Assembly: GCA_963784195.1 (NCBI GenBank)
Contig: CAWARA010000018.1
Location: forward strand, 473,494 to 537,493
DNA: 64,000 nt
Reading direction: 5' to 3'
Source of the DNA: CAVQAH01 sp963784195
GTDB taxonomy: Bacteria; Acidobacteriota; Vicinamibacteria; Vicinamibacterales; 2-12-FULL-66-21
The stretch's first letter is position 1, and each line of letters opens with the position of its first letter. The translations under genes were made by a program, and so were the position numbers. Of this stretch, positions 30,329 through 40,489 are shown piece by piece. The notes beneath the pieces were generated by a model. That model ran no database searches. It saw only the letters and a program-made list of their open reading frames with translations, and was not told where the DNA came from.

Positions 30329-30697
30329 ATGTTTGGTCGCCACAAGCGCGGCAGCACGTCGGGTCCGCTCGGCGAGTTCGAGCAACTCGTCCTCTTCGCG
30401 ATGCTCCGTCTCGACAAGGAGGCGTGCGGCGTGGCGATTCACGACGAAATCGAGGCGAGAACCGGTCGCCGTGTGTCGCCGGGCGCGATCTACACGACGC
30501 TCGGGCGGCTCGAGGAGCGCGGGCTCGTCGCCTCCGTCGTCATGACGCCGGTGCCAGGAAAAGTTGGGCGCCCGCGCAAGCACTACTCACTTCGGCCGGC
30601 GGGCGCTCGCGCTCTTCAGAATGCCTACGGCAGCATCCAGGCGTTGGCCGTGGGGCATCTGTCGAAACTGAGCGATCTGGCGAAAGCTGAAAAATGA
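30329..30697 (+). CDS. PadR family regulator, copy 1 of the duplicated operon
   Basis: 122 residues with a PadR winged helix: GEFEQLVLFAMLRLDKEACG, AIHDEIEARTGRRVSPGAIY and TTLGRLEERGLVASVV, plus a short C-terminal dimer helix. It is of the shorter, 'GPLGEFEQLVL' subclass found before ADOP genes of the long-prefix type, distinct from the PadR at 28.9 kb. The stop overlaps the permease start (ATGA at 30694-30697), so translation is coupled. It probably represses its own operon from the inverted repeat at 30290-30321. Copy 2 differs by only a few residues. Confidence 0.93.
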   Translation: MFGRHKRGSTSGPLGEFEQLVLFAMLRLDKEACGVAIHDEIEARTGRRVSPGAIYTTLGRLEERGLVASVVMTPVPGKVGRPRKHYSLRPAGARALQNAYGSIQALAVGHLSKLSDLAKAEK

Positions 30698-33372
30698 GCG
30701 AGCCACCTATTCGACCCGCGTGGTGCCTGCGATGGCTTGCGGCACTTCTGGTTCGCGGGCCGCACGCACCGTTCATCACGCACGATCTCGAGGAGTTGCA
30801 TGCGCGCGATCGCGCGCGCGGTCTATCTGCGTGGCGGGCACAGATCCGTTACCTTCGCCACCTGCTGGCATCAGCGTTCACCGTATGGACGGACGGGTTC
30901 ACGATGCCGGCGCTGCCGCGCGTTCAATGGCTGGACTTCAAGCTGGCCAGTCGCATGCTCGTGCGGCATCCCGGTCTCACGATTGTCGGCGGCCTGGCAC
31001 TGGCGATCGGAATCCCTGTGGGTATGGCACCCATGCACCTGGCCAACGCCATCAACGCCCCGCTGCCGTTCGAGGACGGACACCGGATTGTGGGTATCCA
31101 ATATTGGGACGTTCCCGCCTCCGATAGTCGAGAACCGCGCCTTCACGACTTCGAACGCTGGAAACAGGAATTGACCTCGTTCGAGACGCTCGCTGCGGCG
31201 CGGACGCGATCCGAAAACGTCATCAGCGATACCGGTCCGGTTGAAGTAGCGCGCGGATCCGAGATGACGGCCTCTGCCTTTGCGGTCACGCGCGTTCAAC
31301 CGGTCCTTGGCCGCACGTTGGCCGAGGCGGACGAGCTCAAGGGAGCGCCGCCGGTCGTGGTGATCGGTCACGACCTGTGGCAGACGCAGTTTGCAGGTGC
31401 CTCCGGCGTCCTCGGCCGGACGCTGAAATTCGGACGTATCACGAGAACGGTCGTTGGAGTCATGCCGTCCGGATTCCGGTTTCCCTATCGTGACAAGTTC
31501 TGGGTTCCGCTTCAGGAGCATGCGATCGACTACGAGGTCGGCGGTGGTCCAACGTTGTGGGTATTCGGCCGCCTGCGGGACGGCGTGTCGTGGGAGGCAG
31601 CGCAGGCCGAGCTGACGACAGTTGCTCACCGAATCGCTGCCGATCATCCTGACACACACGAGCGCCTGCGGCCGGAGGTGATGGTGTACGCACACGTGGT
31701 AACGGGCCTTCGCGCAACCGCCGATCGGATGTTTCCCATGGTGGCTGTCAGCCTGCTGATGCTGGCGGTCGCGTGCGGAAACGTCGGCACGCTCCTGCTG
31801 GCGCGAACCGCCGGCCGGTCGAACGAGATCGCTGTGCGCAATGCGCTCGGCGCGGGCCGCGGGCGCATCGTCATGCAGCTCTTCGTCGAAGCGCTGGTGC
31901 TTGCGATGCTGGCGGCGGGGGCGGGTCTGGTGCTGGCGGAGTTCACCGTCAGCAGACTGCAGTCCCTGCAGTTGTTCGAAGCAAACATGCCGTTCTGGTT
32001 CGATCTCGGCGTCACGCCGGCCGCGGTGGCGATCGCCTTTGGGCTCGCGGTGTTCAGCGCCGTGATCGCCGGGCTCCTTCCCGCGTTGAAGGCCACCGGA
32101 AAGCGCGCCTACCAGACCCTGCAGCGCCAGACTGGCGGCGGCTCCGGCGTGCGTTTCGGCGCAACGGCGACGGTGCTGATCGTCGTGGAAGTCGCTATCG
32201 CTGTCGGCGGTCTGTCCGGTGTCGCTTCGGTTGCGCGCGGGGCCTTCAAGGCCCGTCCAATCGGGGAGGGAATCGCGGCTGACGAGTACCTCGCGTCCCG
32301 TTTCAGGTTGACGCCGATTGCGGCGTCGCCCGGCGCTGCCGATCGGCAAAGGGTTGAATCCGCACGCCGCCTGGCGGTGTTTCAGGAGGAAATCACGCGC
32401 CGGCTGCTGTCCGAACCCGGTGTGCGCGCGATGACGTTTGCTGCCGTCCTTCCGGGTATGGACCACGATACTGCCCGGATTGAAGTCGATGCCGGCGCGT
32501 CGCCGAGCGTGTCGCCAACCCAGGTCGTCCGCGTCGCGAGTATCAATCCGGGCTTCTTCGAGGCGCTCGGACAGCGCGTGCTCGCGGGCCGCGACTTCGA
32601 TGCACACGATTTGCGGGCAGGCGAGCGCCCGGTCGTCGTGAACCGGTCGTTCGTAGAGAAAGCGCTCGATGGACGCAATCCGGTGGGCCAGCGAATCCGC
32701 TTCGTCGCCGCGCCCGATCAGGCGGCGCAGCCATGGCGTCCGATCATCGGCGTCGTCAACGACCTGGGCATGCACGCCGTCGATCCGCGCAAGGGTGCCG
32801 GCATCTACCAGGCCGTTGCCCCGGGCGAAATGAGTTCACCGTATCTGCTGGTGCGCGTCGCCGGTGAGCCGGCGGCGTTCGTGCCGCGCTTGCGCGCGAT
32901 CGTCACCGACGTCGAGCCATCCATTGTGATGTCGAACCCTGTGCCGTTGAAGGAAGTGTTTTCGGAGGTGGTCATCCAGGCGCAGCTGACCGCCATCATC
33001 TTCGCGCTCGTTGCTGTGATCGGTGTGGTGCTCTCGTCGGCCGGCCTCTACGCGCTGATGGCGTTCTCAGTTGCGCAACGCACGCGGGAAATCGCGATTC
33101 GCAGCGCCCTCGGCGCAGCGCCGGCGCGCATCGTGAGCGCTGTCGTGAAGCGGGCATTCCTGCAGCTCATCGCCGGCGTGGTCATCGGCACAGGTCTGGC
33201 TCTGCTGATCGTCCCCGAGGTGCTCGACGACTCGATTCAGGCAGTCAACTGGCGGCTGATGCTGGCGGGGGTTTCCACCGCGATGCTCATGATCGGTCTT
33301 CTCGCCTGCGTCGTCCCCATGCGCCGCGCCCTGCGGATCGAACCGGTTCAGGCGCTGAAGGAAGCTGGATAA
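30694..33372 (+). CDS. ADOP-type permease, copy 1 (intact)
   Basis: 892 residues. The first 90 (CLRWLAALLVRGPHAPFITH, DLEELHARDRARGLSAWRAQ) form the cytoplasmic prefix seen in PadR-linked ADOP permeases. Then come the first helix (LTIVGGLALAIGIPVGMAPM), a MacB_PCD periplasmic domain, three helices near 350-480 (MVAVSLLMLAVACGNVGTLL), a second periplasmic domain and the C-terminal helices with AQRTREIAIRSALGAAPARI. The C-terminus reads EPVQALKEAG; the last two codons and TAA stop come from the next unit's promoter (GCT-GGA-TAA), where copy 2 has VN and its own stop. Known function of the family: orphan FtsX-like permeases that recruit an ATPase encoded elsewhere. Co-translated with PadR. Confidence 0.94.
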   Translation: MSEPPIRPAWCLRWLAALLVRGPHAPFITHDLEELHARDRARGLSAWRAQIRYLRHLLASAFTVWTDGFTMPALPRVQWLDFKLASRMLVRHPGLTIVGGLALAIGIPVGMAPMHLANAINAPLPFEDGHRIVGIQYWDVPASDSREPRLHDFERWKQELTSFETLAAARTRSENVISDTGPVEVARGSEMTASAFAVTRVQPVLGRTLAEADELKGAPPVVVIGHDLWQTQFAGASGVLGRTLKFGRITRTVVGVMPSGFRFPYRDKFWVPLQEHAIDYEVGGGPTLWVFGRLRDGVSWEAAQAELTTVAHRIAADHPDTHERLRPEVMVYAHVVTGLRATADRMFPMVAVSLLMLAVACGNVGTLLLARTAGRSNEIAVRNALGAGRGRIVMQLFVEALVLAMLAAGAGLVLAEFTVSRLQSLQLFEANMPFWFDLGVTPAAVAIAFGLAVFSAVIAGLLPALKATGKRAYQTLQRQTGGGSGVRFGATATVLIVVEVAIAVGGLSGVASVARGAFKARPIGEGIAADEYLASRFRLTPIAASPGAADRQRVESARRLAVFQEEITRRLLSEPGVRAMTFAAVLPGMDHDTARIEVDAGASPSVSPTQVVRVASINPGFFEALGQRVLAGRDFDAHDLRAGERPVVVNRSFVEKALDGRNPVGQRIRFVAAPDQAAQPWRPIIGVVNDLGMHAVDPRKGAGIYQAVAPGEMSSPYLLVRVAGEPAAFVPRLRAIVTDVEPSIVMSNPVPLKEVFSEVVIQAQLTAIIFALVAVIGVVLSSAGLYALMAFSVAQRTREIAIRSALGAAPARIVSAVVKRAFLQLIAGVVIGTGLALLIVPEVLDDSIQAVNWRLMLAGVSTAMLMIGLLACVVPMRRALRIEPVQALKEAG

Positions 33373-33397
33373 TTTACCCATTATGTGGTTAAATCCA
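33366..33397 (+). promoter_or_regulatory. operator/promoter of PadR copy 2, also the stop codon of permease copy 1
   Basis: Identical to 30290-30321. Its first bases (GGATAA) supply the TAA that ends the upstream permease at 33370-33372, so termination of translation of unit 1 and initiation of transcription of unit 2 share the same bases. The start codon of PadR 2 lies at 33406. Confidence 0.5.
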
Positions 33398-33405
33398 GAA
33401 TCATC

Positions 33406-33774
33406 ATGTTTGGTCGCAACAAGCGCGGCAGCACGTCGGGTCCGCTCGGGGAGTTCGAGCAACTGGTCCTCTTCGCGATGCTCCGTCTCGACAAGGAGGC
33501 GTGTGGAGTGGCAATTCATGACGAAATCGAGGCGAGAACCGGTCGCAGTGTGTCGCCGGGCGCGATCTACACGACGCTCGGGCGCCTCGAGGAACGCGGG
33601 CTCGTCGCCTCCGTCGTCATGACGCCGGTGCCAGGGAAAGTTGGGCGCCCGCGCAAGCACTACTCACTTCGGCCGGCGGGCGCTCGCGCTCTTCAGGATG
33701 CCTACGGCAGCATCCAGGCGTTGGCCGTGGGGCATCTGTCGAAACTGAGCGATCTGGCGAAAGCTGAAAAATGA
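33406..33774 (+). CDS. PadR family regulator, copy 2 of the duplicated operon
   Basis: 122 residues, nearly identical to the PadR at 30329-30697 (His5 to Asn, Arg47-region to Ser, Asn to Asp late). The winged helix and dimer helix are unchanged, so it should bind the same operator as copy 1; both copies would cross-regulate. Start at ATG 33406; a longer frame to 33385 runs into the operator and is rejected. It overlaps the second permease by four bases (ATGA). Confidence 0.92.
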   Translation: MFGRNKRGSTSGPLGEFEQLVLFAMLRLDKEACGVAIHDEIEARTGRSVSPGAIYTTLGRLEERGLVASVVMTPVPGKVGRPRKHYSLRPAGARALQDAYGSIQALAVGHLSKLSDLAKAEK

Positions 33775-36451
33775 CCGAGTCACCCGTTCGACCCGCGGGG
33801 TGCCTGCGATGGCTTGCGGCACTTCTGGTTCGCGGGCCGCACGCACCGTTCATCACGCAGGATCTCGAGGAGATGTATGCGCGCGATCGCGCGCGCGGTC
33901 TGTCCGCGTGGCGGGCACAGATGCGTTACCTCCGCCACCTGCTGGCATCAGCGTTCACCGTATGGACGGACGGGTTCACGATGCCGGCGCTGCCGCGCAT
34001 TCAATGGCTGGACCTCAAGCTGGCCAGTCGCATGCTCGTGCGGCATCCCGGTCTCACGATTGTCGGCGGCCTGGCACTGGCGATCGGAATTCCCTGTGGG
34101 TATGGCGCCCATGCACCTGGCCAACGCCATCAACGCCCCGCTGCCTTTCGAGGACGGACGCCGGATTGTGGGGATCCAATACTGGGACGTTCCCGCCTCC
34201 GATAGTCGGGAACCGCGCCTTCACGACTTCGAACGCTGGAAACAGGAGCTGACCTCGTTCGAGACGCTCGCTGCGGCGCGGACGCGATCCGAAAACGTCA
34301 TCAGCGATACCGGTCCGGTTGAAGTGGCCCGCGGATCCGAGATGACGGCCTCTGCCTTCGCGGTCACGCGCGTTCAACCGGTCCTTGGCCGCACGTTGGC
34401 CGAAGCGGACGAGCTCAAGGGAGCGCCGCCGGTCGTGGTGATCGGTCACGACCTGTGGCAGACGCAGTTTGCAGGTGCCTCCGACGTCCTCGGCCGGACG
34501 CTGAAATTCGGACGCATGACGAGAACGATCGTCGGCGTCATGCCGTCCGGATTCCGGTTTCCCTATCGCGACAAGTTCTGGGTTCCGCTTCAGGAGCGTG
34601 CGATCGACTACGAGGTCGGGCGGCGGTCCAACGTTGTGGGTATTCGGCCGCCTGCGGGACGGCGTGTCGTGGGAAGCAGCGCAGGCCGAGCTGACGACCG
34701 TTGGTCACCGAATCGCTGCCGATCATCCGGGCACGCATGAGCGCCTGCGGCCGGAGGTGATGGCGTACGCACACGTGGTGACGGGCCTTCGCGCAACGGC
34801 CGATCGGGTGTTTCCCATGGTGGCTGTCAGCCTGCTGATGCTGGCGGTCGCGTGCGGAAACGTCGGCACGCTCCTGCTGGCGCGAACCGCCGGCCGGTCG
34901 AACGAGATCGCGGTGCGCAATGCGCTCGGCGCGGGCCGCGGGCGCATCGTCATGCAGCTCTTCGTCGAATCGCTGGTGCTTGCGATGCTGGCGGCGGGGG
35001 CCGGTCTGGTGCTGGCGGAGTTCACCGTCAGCAGGCTGCAGTCCCTGCAGCTGTTCGAAGCAAACATGCCGTTCTGGTTCGATCTCGGCGTCACGCCGGC
35101 CGCGGTGGCGATCGCCTTTGGGCTCGCGGTGTTCAGCGCCGTGATCGCCGGACTCCTTCCCGCGCTGAAGGCCACCGGAAAACGCGCTTACCAGACCCTG
35201 CAGCGCCAGACTGGCGGCGGCTCCGGCGTGCGTTTCGGCGCAACGGCGACGGTGCTGATCGTCGTGGAAGTCGCTATCGCTGTCGGCGGCCTGTCCGGTG
35301 TCGCTTCGGTCGCGCGCGGGGCCTTCAAGGCCCGCCCAATCGGGGAGGGAATCGCGGCTGACGAGTACCTCGCGTCCCGTTTCAGGTTGACGCCGATTGC
35401 GGCGGCGGCCGGCGCTGCCGATCAGCAAAGGGTTGAATCCGCACGCCGCCTGGCGGTGTTTGAGGAGGAAGTCACGCGCCGGCTGCTGGCCGAACCCGGT
35501 GTGCGCGCGATGACGTTTGCTGCCGTCCTGCCGGGTATGGACCACGATACTGCCCGGATTGAAATCGATGGCGGCGCGTCGCCGAGCGTGTCGCCAACTC
35601 AGGTCGTTCGCGTTGCGAGTGTCAATCCAGGCTTCTTCGAGGCGCTCGGACAGCACGTGCTCGCCGGGCGCGACTTCGATGCACGCGATTTGCGGGCAGG
35701 CGAGCGCCCGGTCGTCGTGAACCGGTCGTTCGTAGAGAAAGCGCTCGATGGACGCAATCCGGTGGGCCAGCGCATCCGCTTCGTCGCCGCGCCCGGTCAG
35801 CCGGCGCAGCCATGGCGTCCGATCATCGGCGTCGTCAACGACCTGGGCATGCACGCCGTCGATCCGCGCAAGGGTGCCGGCATCTACCAGGTCGTCGCCC
35901 CAGGCGAAATGAGTTCACCGCATCTGCTGGTGCGCGTCGCCGGTGATCCGGCGGCGTTCGTGCCGCGTTTGCGCGCGATCGTCACCGACGTCGAGCCATC
36001 CATTGTGATGTCGAGCCCTGTGGCGTTGAAGGACGTGTTTTCGGAGATGGTCATCCAGGCGCAGCTGACCGCCATCATCTTCGCGCTCGTTGCGGTGATC
36101 GGTGTGGTGCTCTCGTCGGCCGGCCTCTACGCGCTGATGGCGTTCTCAGTTGCGCAACGCACGCGGGAAATCGCGATTCGCAGCGCCCTCGGCGCAGCGC
36201 CGGCGCGGATCGTGAGCGCTGTCGTGAAGCGGGCATTCCTGCAGCTCATCGCCGGCGTGGTCATCGGCACCGGCCTGGCTCTGCTGATCGTCCCCGAGGT
36301 GCTCGATGATTCGATTCAGGCAGTCAACTGGCGGCTGATGCTGGCCGGGGTTTCCACCGCGATGCTCATGATCGGTCTTCTCGCCTGCGTCGTCCCCATG
36401 CGCCGCGCCCTGCGGATCGAACCGGTTCAGGCGCTGAAGGAAGTCAATTGA
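33771..36451 (+). pseudogene. ADOP-type permease, copy 2, with two +1 indels
   Basis: Aligned to copy 1, it has an extra T near 34092 (GAATTCCC against GAATCCC) and an extra G near 34620 (GTCGGGCGG against GTCGGCGG). The protein runs through three frames: the prefix to about codon 107, the first periplasmic domain to about 282, and the rest to the native end KEVN at 36451. Between the indels and after them the sequence keeps conservative and silent changes relative to copy 1, which suggests that the gene was under selection until very recently or that the indels are consensus errors. If real, only fragments are made. Confidence 0.85.
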
Positions 36452-36676
36452 GACTCATGCGCCGTCTCGAGCTGAAGGGATGGATGGGGCGATCAGCAGT
36501 TGTATCCATCGGAAGGTGATCGACGATGTTCGCGGGGGCAATCGCGACAAAACCTGAGCCTCCAACTGCTCAGTTCAGGCCACGCCACATGCGGGTTGTC
36601 AGCCGCCGATGTGCGCCGCCGTCGTCCTTTGTGATCACAAGGCAAGCGGACCGCGAGGCGCGAGATTCCTGATCGC

Positions 36677-37863
36677 CTACACGCGCTCGGACGCATCAAA
36701 GAACGGCTGGCAGAGCGAACGCTGCGCGATCTGATTGAGTACAGCGGCACGCGCGCGGCGGCCCATGTCGGTCAACTCCGTGCGCCGCGACATCGCATCC
36801 GTGAGCGCTGCGATCAGGCTGTCTGAATCTGCGGGCGGCACGATCCAGCCGCAATCTGGCGTCACCCAGTTCGAGCCGCGCCCGCACTGGTCGTCACGAT
36901 GACCGGCAGCCCGCACGCCATGGCTTCGGCGGCGACGAAGCCGAAGCCGTCGTGGAGCGACGGTAACACGAGCAGTTCAGCCCGATGATAAACAGGAACC
37001 GGGTCCTGCGGCGCCATCGCGACGTGCAGGCCCCGGCGCAGGCGATCGAAGAGCATGCGAGCGGAGCGCGTACCTGTCGAGCCGGCAATCTCGAGCGTGA
37101 CGCGCTCGCCCCCGAAGCTCCTCATCGCTTCGAGCAGATACGGAAATCCCTTTGCGAGGCTCACGATCCCGACGTAACAGAGGCGTAGCGGACCGTCATG
37201 CAGCCGGTCGGCCGCGGGCGGCGAGAACCGTTCGGTGTTGATGATCTGCGGGATCACCCGCACCCGATTGGCTGGGAGGCCGTGGCGAACGAACGATTCG
37301 TGCGCCCACCGCGACGACACGCGCACCCAGTCGGCCAGTCCGTACTCTTCTTCTTCACGCTCGACCGTCGACAACGTTGGATGCTCAACACGAGGGCCTC
37401 GATTCCAGCGCTCGTGTTCGCGGACGCTGACCTCGTAGAAATGCCTGATGTGACCCGTCGCGCTTTCGAGGGCGGCCGGAATACCTCTCGCCCGAGCCCA
37501 GCGCAACGTCTCGAGTGCCACCCCGCTGAACGCGTAACACCGATCCGCGCCGCCTTTCGCGATGGCCTCGGCGGCCGCGCGTCCGGCGTCCACGTTGGTG
37601 AGAAAGATGTGGCGGCCCTGAAGCCACCGCCGGTGTGTAAAGCGTCCTCTCCAACCCGACGCCGATACTTGAAGCGTCCGCCAGTCGACGGCTGGGGTCG
37701 GCGATAGCAATGGCCAGGCCTCGAGCCCCGGACCGTACGCCGCGATTCGGAGCGAACCCCGGGCGAGGTCGTCGAGCGTAGTCGCCGCGCACATCCCAAG
37801 ACCGCCCGCGCCGACACGTGCGGAATGAAGATATGCGAGTCGAACGTCGCGCCTGTGCTCCAT
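36677..37863 (-). CDS. GT4 family glycosyltransferase, frameshift near 36890
   Basis: About 395 residues. N-terminal Rossmann part starts RLAYLHSARVGAGGLGMCAA; the C-terminal part has the GT4 donor-site pattern LVLPSLHDGFGFVAAEAMAC followed by GLPVIVTT, with the two Glu of the EX7E motif in place. The frame is lost near 36890, and the last 70 residues (GSNWVTPDCGWIVPPADSDS and onward) continue in another frame to 36677. One missing or extra base in CGCCCGCACTGG would restore it, so the protein is probably intact in the cell. It transfers a sugar from a nucleotide donor to a surface glycan or lipid in the cytoplasm; the donor is unknown. Confidence 0.85.
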
Positions 37864-37953
37864 CTACGCTTCTGCCGCAGGTCGAGCGATATTATCGTCG
37901 GGACAGGTACAATCGACGCGTTGTCACGTCGTTCGGAAGGATTGGGGTGTCTG

Positions 37954-38465
37954 ATGACGTTGACGCTTCGAATCGTGACAGCCGCGACGCTGGTCTTGGG
38001 CCTGGCGGCAGCCGCCGCGGCACAGGACGAGAAGGTTCCTGCAGACAAGCTGCCGCAGAAGGTCACCGCGACTCTAAAGGCCAGATTCCCGGGCGACGAT
38101 TACCACTGCGACCAAAACGGTCGAGAACGGCGAAGTCATCTACGACGTCGAGATGACCAGGGCCGGCCGGAAAACGAGATGGATCTCAGAGAAGATGGCA
38201 GCATCGTCAACTTCGAGAACGAGATAGAAATCACGGAACTGCCTCGGGCTGTGAGGGACGCCGTAGCTGCCCGTTATCCGAAGGTGCACGTTCAAAGAGG
38301 CGATGCAGGTCATGGTGATCAAAGATGGCAAGGATACCGTGACGAGTACGAGTCATCATCGTGACGGCTGACAAGAAGGATCTCGAGCTCACCGTCTCGA
38401 CGGACGGCACGATCAAAGAAGGAGACGCGCCAGGTCTCAGAACGGACTCTTCACCGCGATGGTGA
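37954..38465 (+). pseudogene. PepSY-like exported protein, frame broken about three times
   Basis: Signal peptide MTLTLRIVTAATLVLGLAAA then two PepSY-like repeats: LPQKVTATLKARFPGATITT (the second part only after a frame change near 38098), KTVENGEVIYDVEMTRAG, EMDLREDGSIVNFENEIEIT, LPRAVRDAVAARYPKSTFKE (frame change near 38285) and VIIVTADKKDLELTVSTDGT (frame change near 38350). PepSY modules are small periplasmic domains that inhibit peptidases or bind metals. The events sit at C/G-rich spots and the protein resumes each time. The 3' end overlaps the lipoprotein gene on the other strand by about 28 bases. Confidence 0.65.
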
Positions 38466-38806
38466 AGTCGCGCCGAGGATCCAGATCGGACTTGTTGATC
38501 CTGGTCTCGGAAGGCTGTTTGGCGACCACTTCGCCCGGCCGCAGCTCGAGCTCCAGGCGATACGTGCCCTCAGGCACCTTGATCGTATAGCCACCGTTGG
38601 CGCCGGTTGTGGCGTCGAAGCGAGCGCCACTGGTGACGTCGACCGCCGTCACTTTGCGATCGGGCACGGCGGCATTGCCCGTGGTCGTGACGATGCCGGC
38701 GATCGGTTCCACCGACGTCGAGCTTGGGGCTGAGGACAGGGCCCGGATGGCACGCCGCGGCCGCGAGCAAGGTGAACAGCATCAGCGCGTTGGTCAGCCT
38801 CATCAT
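38437..38806 (-). pseudogene. lipoprotein with carboxypeptidase-regulatory-like domain, frameshift near 38730
   Basis: MMRLTNALMLFTLLAAAACH ends in a clean lipobox (AAAC). A frame change near 38730 leads into PIAGIVTTTGNAAVPDRKVT and ANGGYTIKVPEGTYRLELEL, a CarboxypepD_reg-like seven-stranded beta-sandwich, ending RRDFTIAVKSPF at 38437. Joined, it would be a 122-residue outer- or inner-membrane lipoprotein with a small extracellular binding domain; broken as read. Function unknown. Confidence 0.65.
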
Positions 38807-38916
38807 GCCAGTAGCCTAACACCACGCAGACCGGAAGCGATCCTCGCCTCCCAGGGCGCAGTCAGACAGAACTATTACAGTCGCCGCCGCCGGCTCCTGC
38901 TATCGTTCGGCCTTCA

Positions 38917-39768
<852 letters not shown>

Positions 39769-40176
39769 CATCCGCAATCCAAGCTGAACTGACCTCTCTC
39801 TCTCGTTACTCACTTGTGTGCACGCTCTCGAACGCCTTGCAGCCGATGAGGTGCGCGCGTGCACTTTTGGTCATCTGACTGACCTCGCCGAGCCCTGCAA
39901 AACGCCCCATTTTGGGGACTCACATTCCACTCTCAACGAATCGGGCACTCAAAACGTGCCGTTCTCGCATGGCACGCAGTTTGAGCATGATTCCCCGCAG
40001 TGCAGGTTTCTCAGTTTAAATGGGAGGGTTTCAGCGATCCGGCGTCAGTTGGACTGCCTACTGTTGGGCTACTGTAACTTTTGTGTTAATCTGGTACATC
40101 CGAACAGTTCCACAGTTCCTCGGACTCCCGTTTCCGGGCGGCAAAACGGGGGTACGGCATTGATGGCCGTCGCTAT
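39769..40176. other. 408-base intergenic region before the OrfA-like gene
   Basis: No gene seen. It is locally A/T-rich compared with the neighbours. Two hairpins stand out: CCCCATTTTGGGG (39907-39919) and CCCGTTT (40127-40133) with AAACGGG (40144-40150) around a ten-base loop, 27 bases before the OrfA-like start. TGGCACG-CAGT-TTGAG (39970-39985) looks superficially like a sigma-54 promoter but lacks the key GC at -12. Confidence 0.45.
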
Positions 40177-40467
40177 ATGCGGAAGAGCCGATTCACCGAC
40201 GAACAGATTCTCGCGATCCTGCAGCGAGCGGAAGCTGAGCGGAACGTCCGCAGCGTCTGCCAGGCGAATGGGATCAGCGAACAAACCTTCTACAGGTGGA
40301 AGGCTAAATATCGAACAGCGAGGATGCAGGGCGATCGGCGGTTGCGATCGCTGGAGGACGAGAACCGGCGGCTCCGGGAGCTCGTCGTGGAACAGTCGCT
40401 CGACATTCAGGCACTGAGGGCCGCGCTCGAGCGCGGAGGTTCGGAAGCCCAGCCGGATGAGCCGTAA
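40177..40467 (+). CDS. orphan IS3-type transposase OrfA-like HTH protein
   Basis: 96 residues. MRKSRFTDEQILAILQRAEA and NGISEQTFYRWKAKYRT are the HTH_Tnp_1 domain of IS3-family OrfA, and the C-terminal half is a leucine-zipper-like coiled coil (RRLRSLEDENRRLRELVVEQ, SLDIQALRAAL). In a complete IS3 element the integrase OrfB follows in the -1 frame. Here there is no OrfB, no frameshift signal and no recognisable terminal repeat; a ClpB-like ATPase gene starts 22 bases later. It may therefore be a relic, or an OrfA-derived DNA-binding protein now serving as the regulator of the downstream locus. I cannot distinguish these. Confidence 0.75.
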   Translation: MRKSRFTDEQILAILQRAEAERNVRSVCQANGISEQTFYRWKAKYRTARMQGDRRLRSLEDENRRLRELVVEQSLDIQALRAALERGGSEAQPDEP

Positions 40468-40489
40468 CCGGCGTCCCCATGGAAACGCG

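Larger units (their letters stand above)
30291..36443 (+). repeat. tandem duplication of a PadR-ADOP operon (two units of about 3.08 kb)
   Basis: Unit 1 is 30291-33366 and unit 2 is 33367-36443. Operator, PadR gene and permease gene follow in the same order with only scattered base changes, many silent. Unit 2 is three bases longer: one extra base between the promoter and PadR ATG, and one extra base at about 34093 and 34620 inside the permease. The junction reads GAAGCTGGATAATTTA: the permease of unit 1 runs into the promoter of unit 2 and takes its stop codon from it. Confidence 0.95.

Noticed and set aside
30871..32775. 634-codon minus-strand open frame opposite permease copy 1, repeated opposite copy 2
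   Set aside because: Being present in both copies reflects the DNA duplication and not coding; no protein features.
36493..36750. Small minus-strand gene after the duplicated operon
   Set aside because: Arg/Ser-rich composition, no ribosome-binding site, and it overlaps the end of the glycosyltransferase in another frame.
39970..39985. Sigma-54 (-24/-12) promoter, TGGCACG-N4-TTGAG
   Set aside because: The -24 half fits, but the essential GC of the -12 half is GA, so it is a near miss by chance.
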